From Locusta migratoria (Eukaryota; Arthropoda; Insecta; Orthoptera; Acrididae): 64,000 nt of DNA. The notes beneath the pieces were generated by a model. That model was not told the origin of the DNA, searched no databases, and saw nothing but the letters and a program-made list of their open reading frames with translations. The stretch is taken from positions 310,999,270 to 311,063,269 of the forward strand of contig CM048744.1 in the NCBI GenBank assembly GCA_026315105.1, read 5' to 3'. Shown here in pieces: positions 9,591-21,100 of this stretch. The translations under genes were made by a program, and so were the position numbers. Positions within the stretch are counted from its first letter, which is position 1; each line of letters opens with the position of its first letter.

Positions 9591-11850
9591 TGCGATTTCA
9601 GGTGTATTCTGGGGCAAGCAGGAGCAGAGCCACATGAAATGGTTCATGATAAAACACCATATCAATACTGGAGATCATCCACCAATTGGCCAGCATTTGT
9701 ACAAAGTATTGCTAGCTGAAAGACGGATAATTAGGGAAGAAGTGGAGAAGATGTTTTATGATGAGAATTATTCAACCTTCAGAGAGTCCTTGGTCATCTC
9801 CGGGTTCTCACAAAGAAGAAGAATGGCATGTGGCATTTCTATGTCAACTATTGGCAGCTGAACAAAAGCACAAAGAAAAATGTCTACCCACTGCCATGCA
9901 TTGAAGACACCTTAGACTGTTTGAAAGGAGCTACATACTTCTCAACTGGTTACTGACAAATCACAGTTGATGAAGCTGACAGTGAGAAGACTGCTTTTAT
10001 TACACCTGATGGCCTCTACGAATTGAAACTCATGCAATTTGGACTGTGTAATAATGCTCCAGCCACATTCATATGCATTATGGACAACTTGCTTTGAAAT
10101 CTTAAATGGACAACATGTCTTTGTTAAATAGATGACACTGTCATTTTCTCAAGGACATCTGCAGAATATCTAAGCTTCTATCAACTGCACTGAAGTGTGT
10201 TCAGACAGCAGGACTCTACCTCAACCCAAAGAAGTGCCTCTTCATCACCAAAGAGATAAAAATCTCGGGGCACCTAATGAACAGAGATTGTGTCCGTCTT
10301 GATCCAGATAAAGTATGGGCAGTCACAGAATTTCCAACTGCTCAGCACATCTGTGATGTGAGAAGTTTTCTCATGCAGTGCTCATACTACTGTCATTTCA
10401 TAAAAACTTTTTGTAAAAAGGCACGTCCATTGCAAGAATTTCTGCAGGAAGATGCCAAGGTTTACAGGGATGAGACAAAAGAAAGGGCTTTCCAGACTCT
10501 TAAGGTGGCTCTAGCTTTCACACCAGTTCCTTATATAATGAGAATGCTGAAACCAAAATTTACACAGATGCTAGAGGTTGTGGGATTGGTGCAGTGCCCA
10601 TACAAATTCAGGAAGGTGCTGAAAAGGTGATCACCTATGCAAGAGTCCTCTCAAAGTCCGAGATAAACTACTCTACAACCGAGAAGGAAAGTCTCACTGT
10701 TATCTGAGCTAACAAGTTCTAGCCATATTTATTCGGTAAACCATTCACCGTCGTGACAGACCACCATTCTTTATGTTGGCTAATCAGCTTGAAGGATCCA
10801 ACAGGTGACTAGCAACATGGGCTCTAAGACTCCAAGAGTATGATGTCACAATGGTATTAAAAAATGGGCACAAATTGAAGGATGTCAATGCCTTTCAAGG
10901 AATCAATTAGCCGAACACAACAGCATGAATGAAATTTCAGCCCTCACTGAGTTAGGTGACATTACAGCTGAACAGAGGGAAGATCCAGCATCATTACAAA
11001 TCATAGAGGCCTTGAAGAAAGTAGAACTGACCAAAGGACAGTATCATCATATAAATTGGGTATTTTATAAGAGCAACTACAATCCACTGGGCCTCAAACG
11101 GGTTGTTCCAGCTCATTTCCGGCCACCTATTCATAAATATTTCCACAATTCTCCAATATCTGATCATCTGGGACTCATGTAGACCCTATACAGAAATAGA
11201 CGAAGGTATTACTGGCAAGGTCTCTACCGAGATGTCAAGAGTTATAAGAGTCACTGTAAGGAGTGCCAGAGATGGAACATGTACCACGAATACCTCCGGG
11301 GCATCTGGCACCAATTCCACATGCAGCAACTCTATTTCACTGGATTGGAATTGAACTTTTAGGTAGGTTTTTAAAGTCAACAACCAATACCCAATGGATA
11401 ATATTCTGCACTGACTACCTCACCCACTACGCTGTCACGAAATATGTGCCGACTGCTGAAGCTCCAGAGATCGCAAAATTCCTAGTTGAAGACATTATTT
11501 TGGAGCATGGTGCATCACATGTGATGATATCTGATCATGGAAAAATATTCCAGTCAAAACGAGTATTGGAGGTAATTTCATGTTGCGACATTGTTCACAG
11601 AATAACAACTGCCTACCATCCTCAGACAAATGGTCTAACAGAACATTTTAACAAGATGTTAACAGATATGCTGTCAATGTAGGTCAATGTTGAGCAGAAG
11701 GCTTGGGATACAATACGCCACAGGCTTCACAATGTCTTTCCTACTTTATGGTTGTGAAGCTGAGACGACAATGGATATGCTGTTCTTGTTCCAACAGGAT
11801 ATGACGTTTGATACATGGGGTAGAAAATAGGAAATAAGAAGAAATGTAGG
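9591..11850 (+). pseudogene. Gypsy pol: RT, RNase H and integrase, inverted relative to gag
   Basis: Gypsy-type pol with many stops. RT starts at HHINTGDHPPIGQHLYKV (about 9652) and continues through REEVEKMF, YPLPCIEDTLDCLKGATYFS, EKTAFITPDGLYE and FGLCNNAPATF. The catalytic YxDD-type site near 10125 is degraded to IDDTVIFS. RNase H follows (EINYSTTEKESL, VVTDHHSLCWL, about 10620-10900). Integrase has the H2C2 finger region (SDHLG, RYYWQGLYRDV, CKECQRW, about 11150-11275) and core residues in CTDYLTHY, MISDHGKIF and TNGLTEHFNKML (about 11405-11660). Gag and protease of the matching element are on the opposite strand. Confidence 0.88.
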
Positions 11851-11851
11851 G

Positions 11852-12280
11852 ATGTTAAGATTTTTTCTTTCAATTTTTTGCAGAATAATCCTTTATATTT
11901 TGTAAACTCTGGAACCTTTTAATTGATTTCTTACTTTAAAAACAAAGATATTAAGAGCTTACAAGATCTTAGAAGATGCTCAATTTATAAGTCTGTAGGA
12001 AAAGTATCTTACAGTGGAGAAAATACAGTTCTTTAAAATTTTATTTGTGAAAATTGTGGTTATTAATGAATGTGTTGTGCAATATTGGTCTTAAAATCTT
12101 GAATTAGCATCCCGGAGATGAATATGTACATAAGATGAGTAATTAAAAATTACTGAAATCATCTGTATGAACTAAAGACTTATTTTAATAATGAGATTAA
12201 TTTTACTTAATTGTATAAAGTACAACATTTTATTGATGACAAATTTACATTTAGACTTCTATTCAGTAACATTCAAAATT
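11852..12280 (+). repeat. Gypsy LTR-like repeat, copy C
   Basis: Follows a polypurine tract (GGAAATAAGAAGAAA, 11829-11843) and begins TGTAGGGATGTTAAG, as a 3' LTR should. It is the inverted counterpart of copy B. It runs directly into antisense pol linker sequence at about 12296, which is not a normal element boundary. Confidence 0.7.
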
Positions 12281-12295
12281 GTTAAAACCTGATGT

Positions 12296-13807
12296 TCTTG
12301 GGTCAGACCGGGTGGTATATGAAATTCCATAGTAGTTTCCTCTAATGCTTTGTTGGCAGTAACTTCAGAGCATGAGACTTTGTTGATGACATTGAGGTCA
12401 TTGTCCTTGACTGGTTCAGTTGTTACAATAAATATTCCTTAGAAATGAGTTCAATTGATTGTGAAAATTAGTTATCCAAGCTCTCACCATAAAGACCAAT
12501 GTTGACCCACCGATAGACACAAATAAAAGACACACAAACAGACACACAATTATAAATTTTGGCACGGCCTCCCTCAGACAGAGAACACTCATCCACGCAT
12601 TCACTCAGGCACATTCATTCACACACCAGATGTTGTTCCGTATCTACATACTATTATTAACATTCCTTACTGTACCTTCCATTGTTGTTATCCAAAGTTC
12701 TCCTTGACCACCTGTAATGCTTATGACAGCCACTGGTATATAGATTTCCATCATTATACTCATTAGCTTTTTGTGATCAATAAGTACTTCACAGATCAGC
12801 TGGCCATTTTGGCTGCTGACTGGAAGTCTTCTTATTGTCAGCAGTGGAATCTCAACCTTCTTGGCAGCAAACAATCTCCCAGTGAGGTACATGTTATGTG
12901 TACTCAACAGAATGGCTTCCTCAGTCAATGACAGCCTGGGATGCATGAAGGAAGTCCCATCCGAGGATGGCATTATGGCTATCTTCTTTTGAAAGGAAAA
13001 ACTCAAATGTCTGTGTCCTGTTGTTCATAGTTATTCTTGCGACACATATTCCTACCAGCTGGACTTATATTCCATTTGTGACACAGCACAGCTGCTCTTG
13101 TATCATAGAACATCATCTTCCTCAGTTTGTGGCAGTAGTCATTCAACAATACAGAGAAGGAAGCTCCTGAATCGACTAGTGACTAGGTTGGCCATTGATG
13201 ATGATGTCAATGAGAGTTCCCGACATCATAGCGACTGTCGTCTTGCAGCATAATACTTATCACATATGCATATTTTCTCCCTACAGTATTATACAATATG
13301 TCCAGGAAGCCCACAGTGAAAACACAATGGCTGTGTTGTCTTCTGTCCTCCAGATATCTATCTTCCTGCGAGGCATCATAGTTGCTGGAGCAGTTGGTTG
13401 TGGATGAGTCGGCCATTTGGTGGCTGCGGCGTAAGTCATAGTAGGGCGAGGCCATTCTTCACATTGGGTGTGACTGGCAGAACTGACAGGTGCTAATGTT
13501 TAGAATACCTCTTACTCAGCAGCGTAGGCTTCCTCATGAAGTACAGGATTGTGATCCACGGCCATAATCTGGTGCTTGCTTGGTCCATCAGTCCTGGCTG
13601 CCATAAACTGTTGTAATTCTTCTCTCACAATTTGTCATATGAGAGAAGCAAAGTCATGCTGGTCTTCCACAATGGTCATAGGGATTATATTTGAGAGTCT
13701 GTCATTCTAATTTCTTCCAACCCTCCTCTGTTGCATCTCTTCAATTTTCTGGCACCATTGGATAAACTCTTGTGTCATCAAAATGTCTTTTAACAGAAGA
13801 GCTTTAT
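12296..13807 (-). pseudogene. Gypsy gag C-terminus, protease and pol linker
   Basis: Minus strand, in sense order: the end of gag (about 13807-13400); a CCHC zinc knuckle CFHCGLPGHIV-YC with an internal stop (about 13330-13283); a retropepsin motif LVDSGASFSVLLNDYC (about 13185-13135) with the catalytic DSG; and a linker ending EFHIPPGLTQEHQ (about 12320), the stretch that normally precedes RT. The expected RT does not follow; the LTR-like copy C does. Several frameshifts. Confidence 0.8.
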
Positions 13808-14110
13808 ACATGAGCCCCTTAAAGCACAAGTGGTGTAACTCCACTTTTATTTATTTATTTATTTTTAATTTTTAAGTTTGCAATAGGATTTTGTTCAGAA
13901 CAAATTATTCTGCCACTGCACAAACAGTGTAAGTTGTAGTTCACCAACCAACTGCACAGGTAACAGCACAAGTTTTTGCACTCAATGGCTCCATCTGTTG
14001 GTTTGGCAGCACAAGTGGTGCAAGTACTCCACTAGACCTGTAACTGTAATCCAGTTGTGTCATTCACTGTTTATGTTTGTGGCGTTTTGTTGTTCACAGA
14101 AATTTATTTC

Positions 14111-14482
14111 ATATTCACAGAATATATAACATCAATTGTGAATGGGCAAAGCTGAAAATGTGTACCCAGCCAGGATTTGAACCCAGGTCTCCTACTTTCC
14201 AGGCAGTTTCACTGGCCACTACACCACTGGGGACACAGTGATCACTGCACCTGCAAGGATTACCTAAGTACGCCTCCCGTCAGATACAAATTCCCAGCTT
14301 CACCCTGCTCATAGTACTCAAACTCATTGTTATGAAACTAATTCCCATAAGAGTAAGGGCCACAAACTTGCCCACTCCTCCCCACTAACAAAAGGATTAT
14401 TGCCTGTCACAAGCATATTATATATATATACACGTGGCATCTGTTCCGAAAGAACAGTTGATGTTGTATATTCTGTGAATAT
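14111..14482 (-). repeat. Hairpin-ended, tRNA-like SINE or MITE
   Basis: Two 25-bp arms (14111-14135 and 14458-14482) are inverted repeats with one mismatch; they begin ATATTCACAGAATATA. On the minus strand the interior has a tRNA-like head: GTGGTGTAGTGGCCAGTG as A box (about 14224-14207) and GGGTTCAAATCCTGGC as B box. A (TA)n stretch lies near the right arm at 14427-14439. It is nested in the 13812-17162 transposon. A tRNA-like Pol III promoter inside perfect hairpin ends is an odd pairing; the arms may be target or carrier sequence. Confidence 0.55.
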
Positions 14483-14529
14483 GAAAGAATAACAACTGCA
14501 GGGTCAGAAGTGACATCTGTCTTTTCGGA

Positions 14530-16858
14530 AAATTTATTCATTGAAAGTTAAGTCCAGTGTGGTTTACTATAGACTCCAATGACGAAAATAGTATTTATGA
14601 GCCAAGTATTTTGACAGACACTGGATTCAAAGATGAATATTTACCATCAGGCACAAACATGTCCAGTACTACAGGTAAGATGTGTTTATTTTATTGTTTT
14701 GTTTTACAGTTTAATACTTTCACAATCTTTTTTACACCAAGTATAAATAAATGACCAAAAAAATTTTATTGCTACAAATTAAAGGTGCGCGTAACCTAAA
14801 TGTGGAGTTACACCACTTGTCCTGCCCACATTTACACCTACAGCGTGTATCATAGTTTGTATGTCTATGAGGCCATAACCGTAACTAAAAACAAGCTGAA
14901 AAGTACAATAAAACATGTAGTCCTGTTGTCTGTAACTTTATGAAAGTCACAATGAGCACTGTGAAAGATCTGTAATTTTACCAGCTTGATCTACGGGAGT
15001 TTCTTTCTTTCAGAGGATGGCAGATTCCAACAAAGTTATGGCGATGAAGCAGAGGAGGTTGTATAGGACCATCCAAAGAGATATCAAAAAAGAAAAAGGA
15101 AATGAGTGGAAATGCATTGAAAAAAAGAGAAAACATAATGCAGGGATAGTTTACATTACAAGGAAAGGAAAAAGTGTTGCTGGAAAAGAATTTAGTAATC
15201 CCGATTGCTACTGCAGAAAAAAAGTTTTATTCAAGTCTCAGAGGAAACACGGCAAAATATTTTTGAGGCCTTTTCGGAAACAGAAACTTACTCCACTCAA
15301 AAGGCATTGATATGTGGCCTGGTAAAACAAGAAGTGCCAAAACATTGTCACCCAAAAACTAATACCAAACAGGGGAAAAGTACAGTAATAAATTTTATTT
15401 GACTGTTGATGGTACAAGTAAAATTGTATGTAAAAAGTACTTCTTGCAAACATACAAAATATCTTATGGAAGACTGACACAAGCCATTAAGAAACTAAAC
15501 ACTGGAGAGTCCCCAGGCAAGAAAGTTCCCAGAAACAAAATCGCTGAAGACAAACTGGTACTAATAAAGGAGCATATTACATCATTCCCCTCTTCCCAGT
15601 CACACTACACAAGAAGCCATAACCCAAAAAGACAGTATTTATTGGAAGATTTAAACATATGATTGCTGTACAATATGTACAAAGACCATGTTGTAACACA
15701 AGGAAATCAGTCTGTAGGAGAGCATATTTATCATAAAACTTTTAACAACGAGTTCAATTTGCACTTTCATGCTTAGCAAAAAGACACTTGTGTAACATGT
15801 GATGTTTTTGGCAATAAAATCAAACTCAAAACAGATAAAGAAGAAAAAACAGGGCTTAAATGGGACCACGGACTTCACTTAAGGAAGGCAGAAAAAGCTC
15901 AAGATTTGATTAAAGTGTACTTTGAAAAATCAGCTAACAACTACTCATATTACGCGTTTACCTTTGACATGCAAAAGTATCTGCCTCTACCCAAACTGAC
16001 ATGTCAACTAGCTTACTACAAATGTAAGTTATATATGTACAATTTAGGTTGCCATAAGCTGTCATCAAAGGCAGGATTCATGTATTGCTGGGACGAAGTG
16101 ACTGGATCTAAGGATTCACAAGAAATTGCTGCCTGTTTGGTGAAACGCATTAAAACAAGAGCATCAGCAGCAAACCATGTGGTCATGTACAGTGACTCAT
16201 GTACAAGTCAGAACCACAACTAGAAAGTTGCCATGACCTTAATTAAATATGTTCTTAGCAAAGACAACAACATTGAAGTAATTGACCAAAAGTTCATTGT
16301 AAGCAGCGAGTCTTATGATCCGAATGACTGTGACTTTGCTTCAATAGAAAATTTTAGCAAGAGGCAACAGATTTACACTCCTAGAGACTGGTACCACATC
16401 ACTGCTAAGTGAAGGAACAAAAATCCCTTTCATGTCACTGTTATGTTGAACAATGATTTTTTTGTCTGTTGTGAACCTGCTAAAAAAAATAACCAAATGG
16501 AAGAAAGACAGCGAGGGATATCCTGTGTCATGGTTGAACACGCAGTTGATTAGGTACCAAATGAATGACTCATTCAAAATTCTTTTTAAGAACACTCTTT
16601 TGAAAGACCTCCTTTTGAAAGTTAAACTTTAGACCAGGATCCAAAAGAGGGCGACCTGTCAGCGTTCATAATGCCAGCCAAGAAAATCTCTACAGAGGTC
16701 CCTGTCCTGTCAGTAAAGAAAAGAAAAATGATGTAATGCACCTTATGATGTACATCCCTCCAGTTCTTCACCAGTACTATGACAGCCTTGTTTCTAGTGT
16801 GAATGCCATTGACTTTGGACCACTACCTAACTCAGATGAAAACAGTGATGGCGAGTAG
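14530..16858 (+). pseudogene. Transposase gene of the 4-bp-TSD transposon, decayed
   Basis: Open pieces with stops and frame changes. A short acidic N-terminal segment (from MWFTIDSNDENSIYE, 14557) ends at a splice-donor-like CTACAGGTAAG (14670) and may join an acceptor TTCTTTCAG (15014). Then a basic region with a Cys-rich patch (DCYCRKKV, 15203), RQNIFEAFSETETYSTQ (15253), a possible CTCDVFGNKIKLKTDK zinc-type segment (15795), TFDMQKYLPLPKLTCQLAYY (15962), YCWDEVTGSKDSQEIAACL (16084) and YSDSCTSQNHN (16189), which has the D..xQN.N look of the second catalytic Asp in RNase H-fold transposases. Reading ends GPLPNSDENSDGE at 16858. I know the general insect family but cannot name it with certainty. 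Confidence 0.6.
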
Positions 16859-17165
16859 AAAGTAATATTAATTGAGTGTATTAAACTTATAAATACAATA
16901 TTTTTTTACTATCATGAATGTTTTTGTTGTCAATAATATCCTCGTTCTGGTTACAACACAAGTGGTGTAACTACTTTTAGGCAGTTTTACACATAAAATT
17001 TTCAAGAAAATTTGAATGTAAGTTAGAATTATGTTCATTGAGGACATTTAAGTTGAGAAAACATAAAAAGTATGTACCTGATTTTTGTATAACAATTCTG
17101 ATAAAACAGTAAATATCTCAAAACTAAGATAATGTGAGTTACACTTTTGCTTTAAGGGGCTCACA

Positions 17166-17245
17166 TGTCTTCCGCAATGCCCTTCATCAGGTGTGAAATT
17201 TTATCAGCCTCCATCATATCCAGGTTAACTATGTGACACAGTGCC
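17166..17245 (-). pseudogene. Gypsy gag fragment, 5' part of the split copy
   Basis: Minus-strand reading LALCHIVNLDMMEADK (about 17235) continues to GIAEDM at the transposon insertion point and resumes in frame at 13807 on the far side. The fragment ends at about 17245, where an unrelated plus-strand Gypsy integrase piece begins. Confidence 0.75.
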
Positions 17246-17249
17246 AAAA

Positions 17250-17700
17250 CACTAAATGAAAAAATATGTGGTTCAGTCGTCCCCTGATGTTGCCTTAGAG
17301 AAATTTCTGACATCCTACAGATTTACACCAATCAGTGACAAGAAAGCGGCTGAGCTTCTACATGGCCACCAGCTGTGTACATTTCTCCCCTTCCTGCCGC
17401 CCCCACCAGGCCACATTTGCAGGTTGCCATCAACCTGCTTCCAGCCTGGGATGGTTGTATGAGCATGCGGGTTTGGCCATCATCCTACATGGATCCCAGC
17501 AGTGATCATGCATTGTTTCAGCTGCCATTTATGTGAGGCCCGCACAGATGATGGTCTCACATCTCGGAATGTTGATCAACTACGACCTTGAGAGGCATCC
17601 AAGAGTGGTAGGACATGCAGCAGCGCCTTCGACACTCCTATCAGTGTCAGAGAATGACCACTGAGCTCAGCTTCATCCAGGCCAAACCTCTACAGCAATT
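17250..17700 (+). pseudogene. Gypsy integrase C-terminal fragment
   Basis: Plus-strand frame with FLTSYRFTPISDKKAAELLH (about 17303), the conserved region at the end of the integrase core of Gypsy elements, followed by a C-terminal stretch with FQPGMVV and, after a frame change, NVDQLRP near 17570, typical of the integrase tail. It belongs to a different element from the one whose gag lies just left of it, in opposite orientation. Confidence 0.75.
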
Positions 17701-18626
17701 AGAGAGCTGTGGCCTGTGACACAATCAACCTGGCCACAAGGAAGGAAGAGGTGTTGTAAGGTGGTGAGCATGAGTAAGTATTTAAATTGTGCACACCATT
17801 CATGTACTCATGACCCCACCACTATAGGTGCAATCAGGATGAGTGCAGGCAGCCTGCCACATACTAATGTCAGGCGCATAGAACAGGAGCAGTCACTTGT
17901 GATGTGTAGTTGCTATGTACAGGAAGTCAACAGCCAATGAACGTTTTTTGAGTTAGTGTTAACATAGTGTGTGAGTATACAACAGTATTATTCAATAATT
18001 ATCCCTATTTGGAAATAAGTACCATGAAGATGGGGTGTACTTGTTGATGCAGTGATAGAGAATAGGGTATAAGGGCATCGTCAGAAAGGGAAGGATCATT
18101 AGGAGACAGGCAACAGAGACAAAGGAGGAGATGGTAGACAAACAGAGAGAAGGGAGGAGGATATGGAAGATAGGGTAAAGGGAAGGATCTGGCTAAAAAT
18201 GGGGCAGACTGAGAGAGTGAGCAGGAAGAGGAGATGGAGGAGGAGGACAGAAGGTAAAAATTCTCTTCTTACATTGAGTAATTGTATGGCACATGCTTCA
18301 GAGTTGGTGAATGTGTATGCAGGTAATGGACATACAAAAAATGTAGACCTTCCACTGACATTACAATGAATATTGATTTACTACAAAAACATATTTTTTC
18401 TTCCTTTGCTTATATTATATAAAGCCACAGTAATGCAAGGAAAGGTATTGAGTTGAACATTGTCTTTCCGTGGTGAGTTTATATATGTGGCAATACTTCT
18501 TTTTACCTTCCCATTAATTTCACATCAAAGTAAACTACTACAAAGTGTGGCTGGGTTTAGATAGATATAAACTACTTAGGACTGTAAACAGAAAGAGAAG
18601 AAGTGATAGTATGTGAACACACTTAC
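17701..18626. other. No gene recognised
   Basis: Intronic sequence. 18050-18260 is purine-rich (GGAGG/GAAGG simple-sequence-like). No domain or repeat family recognised. Confidence 0.6.
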
Positions 18627-18756
18627 TTCCGATTCACTTGTTCACTTGGAGCATAAGACATGTGGGTCTTCACATACAACTCATGACCTAAGGAATTTTC
18701 GAACACAACTTGGCCAGGGGACTTTGGAGGGTTAATGATAAGACCAGCAGGAATAT
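18627..18756 (-). CDS. Host gene, internal coding exon (EFHB-like?)
   Basis: A 130-nt exon: acceptor TTTCAG (18757 upward), donor GTAAGT at 18621-18626, two leading bases, 42 open codons, two trailing bases. The trailing phase joins exon 3161-3343 in frame, and the leading phase accepts the single base left by candidate exon 37866-38079. The peptide starts IPAGLIINPPKSPGQVVFEN and includes HELYVKTHMSYAPSEQVNR; it is not TE-like. Proline-rich INPPKSPG and the KTHMSY segment agree loosely with the N-terminal region I associate with EFHB/CFAP21. The flanking introns (about 15 kb and 19 kb) contain most of the TEs described here. Confidence 0.78.
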
Positions 18757-20050
18757 CTGAAATTTAATAGATTTTTTTATGGTAAGGCATGACATTATTT
18801 CTAAAACAATATTTAAAATAACATTCTTAACTTTGGTAGATTTCCATTATTTTCAGTATAATATTTCTGAAACAAGATCGTTCTAAGAACAAAGTATATT
18901 TCATGTTCATATAATAATTTAAATGATATGAATAAGCAAAAAACTACATAAAATAAGTAATAATAGCTGTAACAGGGAAACAGTAATTAAAACATGTGTA
19001 ATTAACTGAATATAAATGAAAAGACAAGCAGTACAAAGATAAAATTCCTTGAGTTGTCAGACAGCAGCAAAATTCTTTCATTCAATGAGAGGAAATTAGT
19101 CAAACTGAGGATGAAAGCAGGGCTGGCTCAAGAACATTTTTACACACAAGCGGCAATTTGTGCGTATTGTGCTCTAATAAGAATTTTAAAAGTAATATAT
19201 ATGTGGTGTGTGTGGGTGGGGCGTGTGCAAGTATTTCACTTTGCTGCCCAAACCATTCATTGCACACCAATGGTGTTTATGCATGGCATTGGTCTTGAGT
19301 CTCACAATATGCACCAGTGATTTTTACATGTTGAGTGGAAGTGGGTGGTTGTGGGGGAGGGGGCTGGGTTATTGTAATGGAAAATTATACCCTATTCCAG
19401 GGCTTAATTTCTAAAATTTAGGTGCCAAAATGCACCGCTTCAACCATGAGAATCAGTTTTTAGAAAATACTGTTCTGAAATTCAAATTTCACACTCTTTT
19501 GATGTTGTCTGGGACTGTGATTGTCGACGGTTGACCCGATGTGGCTTATCCTTCACACCTTCCTTTCTGTCTCTAAAGCATTTAAGCCAATCAAATTCAC
19601 ACTTTTTACTCACTGTTTCAACACCATATGCTTGCGCTAACATCCAATAGATCTCCAGTGCTGTATGGCCTAATTTGAAACAAAGCTTGATGTTAACACT
19701 TTAATCCATTTTACGCTCTATGTTGCAATGACTGGAGTTCTCACACTGATCCTGTTAGTTTAGTCACAGTATTTATCACCACTTCACACAACATTTTGAA
19801 ACTGATATCATCTTTTTAAAGTACTATTTGGAACACCCTTATGAGTGCTCACTTTCTCAGCTGCAACAAGAAATCATAAAGGATTACATATCTGATCCCA
19901 ATAGTGTGTGACTGAAATTATAAATCAAATAGGAATTCACTTGAAGACTAGTGTTAATGTTATTATTATCTTCCATCTGAAATCAGCTCCCTATGATAAT
20001 AATATCAGGTGTAGAGCCTCTCCAATTGTGAATAATAGCTACAATTCTCA
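18757..20050. other. No gene recognised
   Basis: AT-rich intron sequence with a (TG/GT)-rich patch at 19195-19230. No domain, TE terminus or RNA gene recognised. Confidence 0.55.
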
Positions 20051-20454
20051 TCCATTTGAACCTGCTTACTATGCTGACTGTTGCACCTTGCTCCCACTCT
20101 GTGATTTACCAGGCCACCTTTCCTCTAAATCCAATTTTATTCATTCCTTGTGGTTTCCAAATATGGCATATCAACCAATCCTTTCTTTTAATCTATGTCA
20201 GCAATTCATTTTCTATTCAATTATATGCACTAGTTCGTCATTAGTTTCATGAGGTGTCCATCAAATTGTTAGGATTCTCCTGTAATACTACATTTCAAAA
20301 ACTTATATTTTTTTCTTGTCTGAGATGCTTATCACCCACATTTTCCTCCCATACAAGGCTACACTCAAAACAAGTGCCTTCATAAGATTTCTTAACACTG
20401 AAATTCATATATAATATTAAGAAATTTATATTCATCAAAAATAGTATTCTTACT
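20051..20454 (-). pseudogene. LINE reverse transcriptase 3' remnant
   Basis: The plus strand reads ...CATTTTCCTCCCATACAAGG, the antisense of an LYG-E-W type block that follows the RT domain of RTE/Jockey-group LINEs; a KKS(Y/F) stretch and NINFL precede it. No open frame remains. The assignment rests on resemblance to the better-preserved minus-strand LINE at 31985-32603. Confidence 0.4.
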
Positions 20455-20572
20455 ATATTATAGAGGAAAAGTCCCTATCAGGAAAAATATATATAAAGAA
20501 TAGATGAAGTTTACTTAGCAGGTGAAGGAGCACCGATAGTGACAGCAAACACAAACACAAATAAAAGCAAGC

Positions 20573-20597
20573 TTTCGCAGCCCAGTTGCTTCTTCAG
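20573..20597 (-). ncRNA. Hammerhead-like ribozyme core (PLE)
   Basis: CTGAAGA - GCAAC/GCTGC (one A-C mismatch, loop TGG) - GAAA. N7 is A. Followed by GCTTGCTT, which could fold as a two-base-pair stem III with the A15.1-U16.1 pair kept. Confidence 0.5.
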
Positions 20598-20809
20598 GCA
20601 GAGTAGGGAAGGAGATGGAAAAAGGAAGGATGAGGGTTTTAAGGGAATGGGTAAGGAGTCATTCCAATCCTGGGACAGGAAAGACTTGCCTCGGGGAAAA
20701 AAAAGAAGGTAAATAAATACACACACACCCACACATATACACACCTAGGCAGACATATTGTAGAAAGCAAAGAAACATATATGTCTGCCTAGGTGTGTTT
20801 GCGTGTGTA

Positions 20810-20813
<4 letters not shown>

Positions 20814-20840
<27 letters not shown>
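20814..20840. repeat. (TG)n microsatellite in PLE 3' unit
   Basis: Pure GT/TG run at the start of the plus-oriented unit. The corresponding position is TG-rich but shorter in other copies, so it is a hypervariable part of the element. Confidence 0.9.
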
Positions 20841-20958
20841 ATTTGTTTACCTTCCTTTTTTCTTCCAAGGTAAGTCTTTCCTCTCCCGGGATTGGAATGA
20901 CTCCTTCCCACCCCCTTAAAATCCTCATCATTTCCTTTTCCCTCTCCTTCCCTTCTGC

Positions 20959-20983
20959 CTGAAGAAGCAACTGGGTTGCGAAA
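20959..20983 (+). ncRNA. Hammerhead-like ribozyme core (PLE)
   Basis: CTGAAGA - GCAAC/GTTGC perfectly paired, loop TGG - GAAA. N7 is A. Confidence 0.5.
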
Positions 20984-20993
20984 GATTGCGTTT

Positions 20994-21033
<40 letters not shown>

Positions 21034-21100
21034 TCATTTATTTATTTGTGATGCAGTCACACCTGTGCTCCTTCGCCTGGTGAGTAATCTTCGTCTATAG

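Larger units (their letters stand above)
13812..17162 (+). mobile_element. DNA transposon with 4-bp TSD, possibly Sola-like
   Basis: Ends GAGCCCCTTAAAGCA... and ...GCTTTAAGGGGCTC form terminal inverted repeats, flanked by ACAT at 13808-13811 and 17163-17166. The Gypsy gag frame is interrupted exactly here and resumes on the other side, so the boundaries are firm. A subterminal motif near CACAAGTGGTGTAACT recurs at about 13824, 14002, 14806 (inverted) and 16958, likely transposase-binding sites. A 4-bp duplication with a large DDE-type protein suggests the Sola superfamily; I cannot check this. Confidence 0.8.
20455..21100. mobile_element. Head-to-head PLE 3' unit pair 1
   Basis: Two PLE 3' units joined 5' to 5': minus-oriented 20455-20782 and plus-oriented 20783-21100, meeting at a GTAGAAAGCAAAGAAACATA hinge. 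Both have complete hammerhead-like cores (20573-20597 and 20959-20983) and a (TG)n tract. No coding sequence. The 3' ends face outward (TTACTTAGCAGGTGAAGG on the left, CCTTCGCCTGGTGAGTAATC on the right). Confidence 0.8.
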
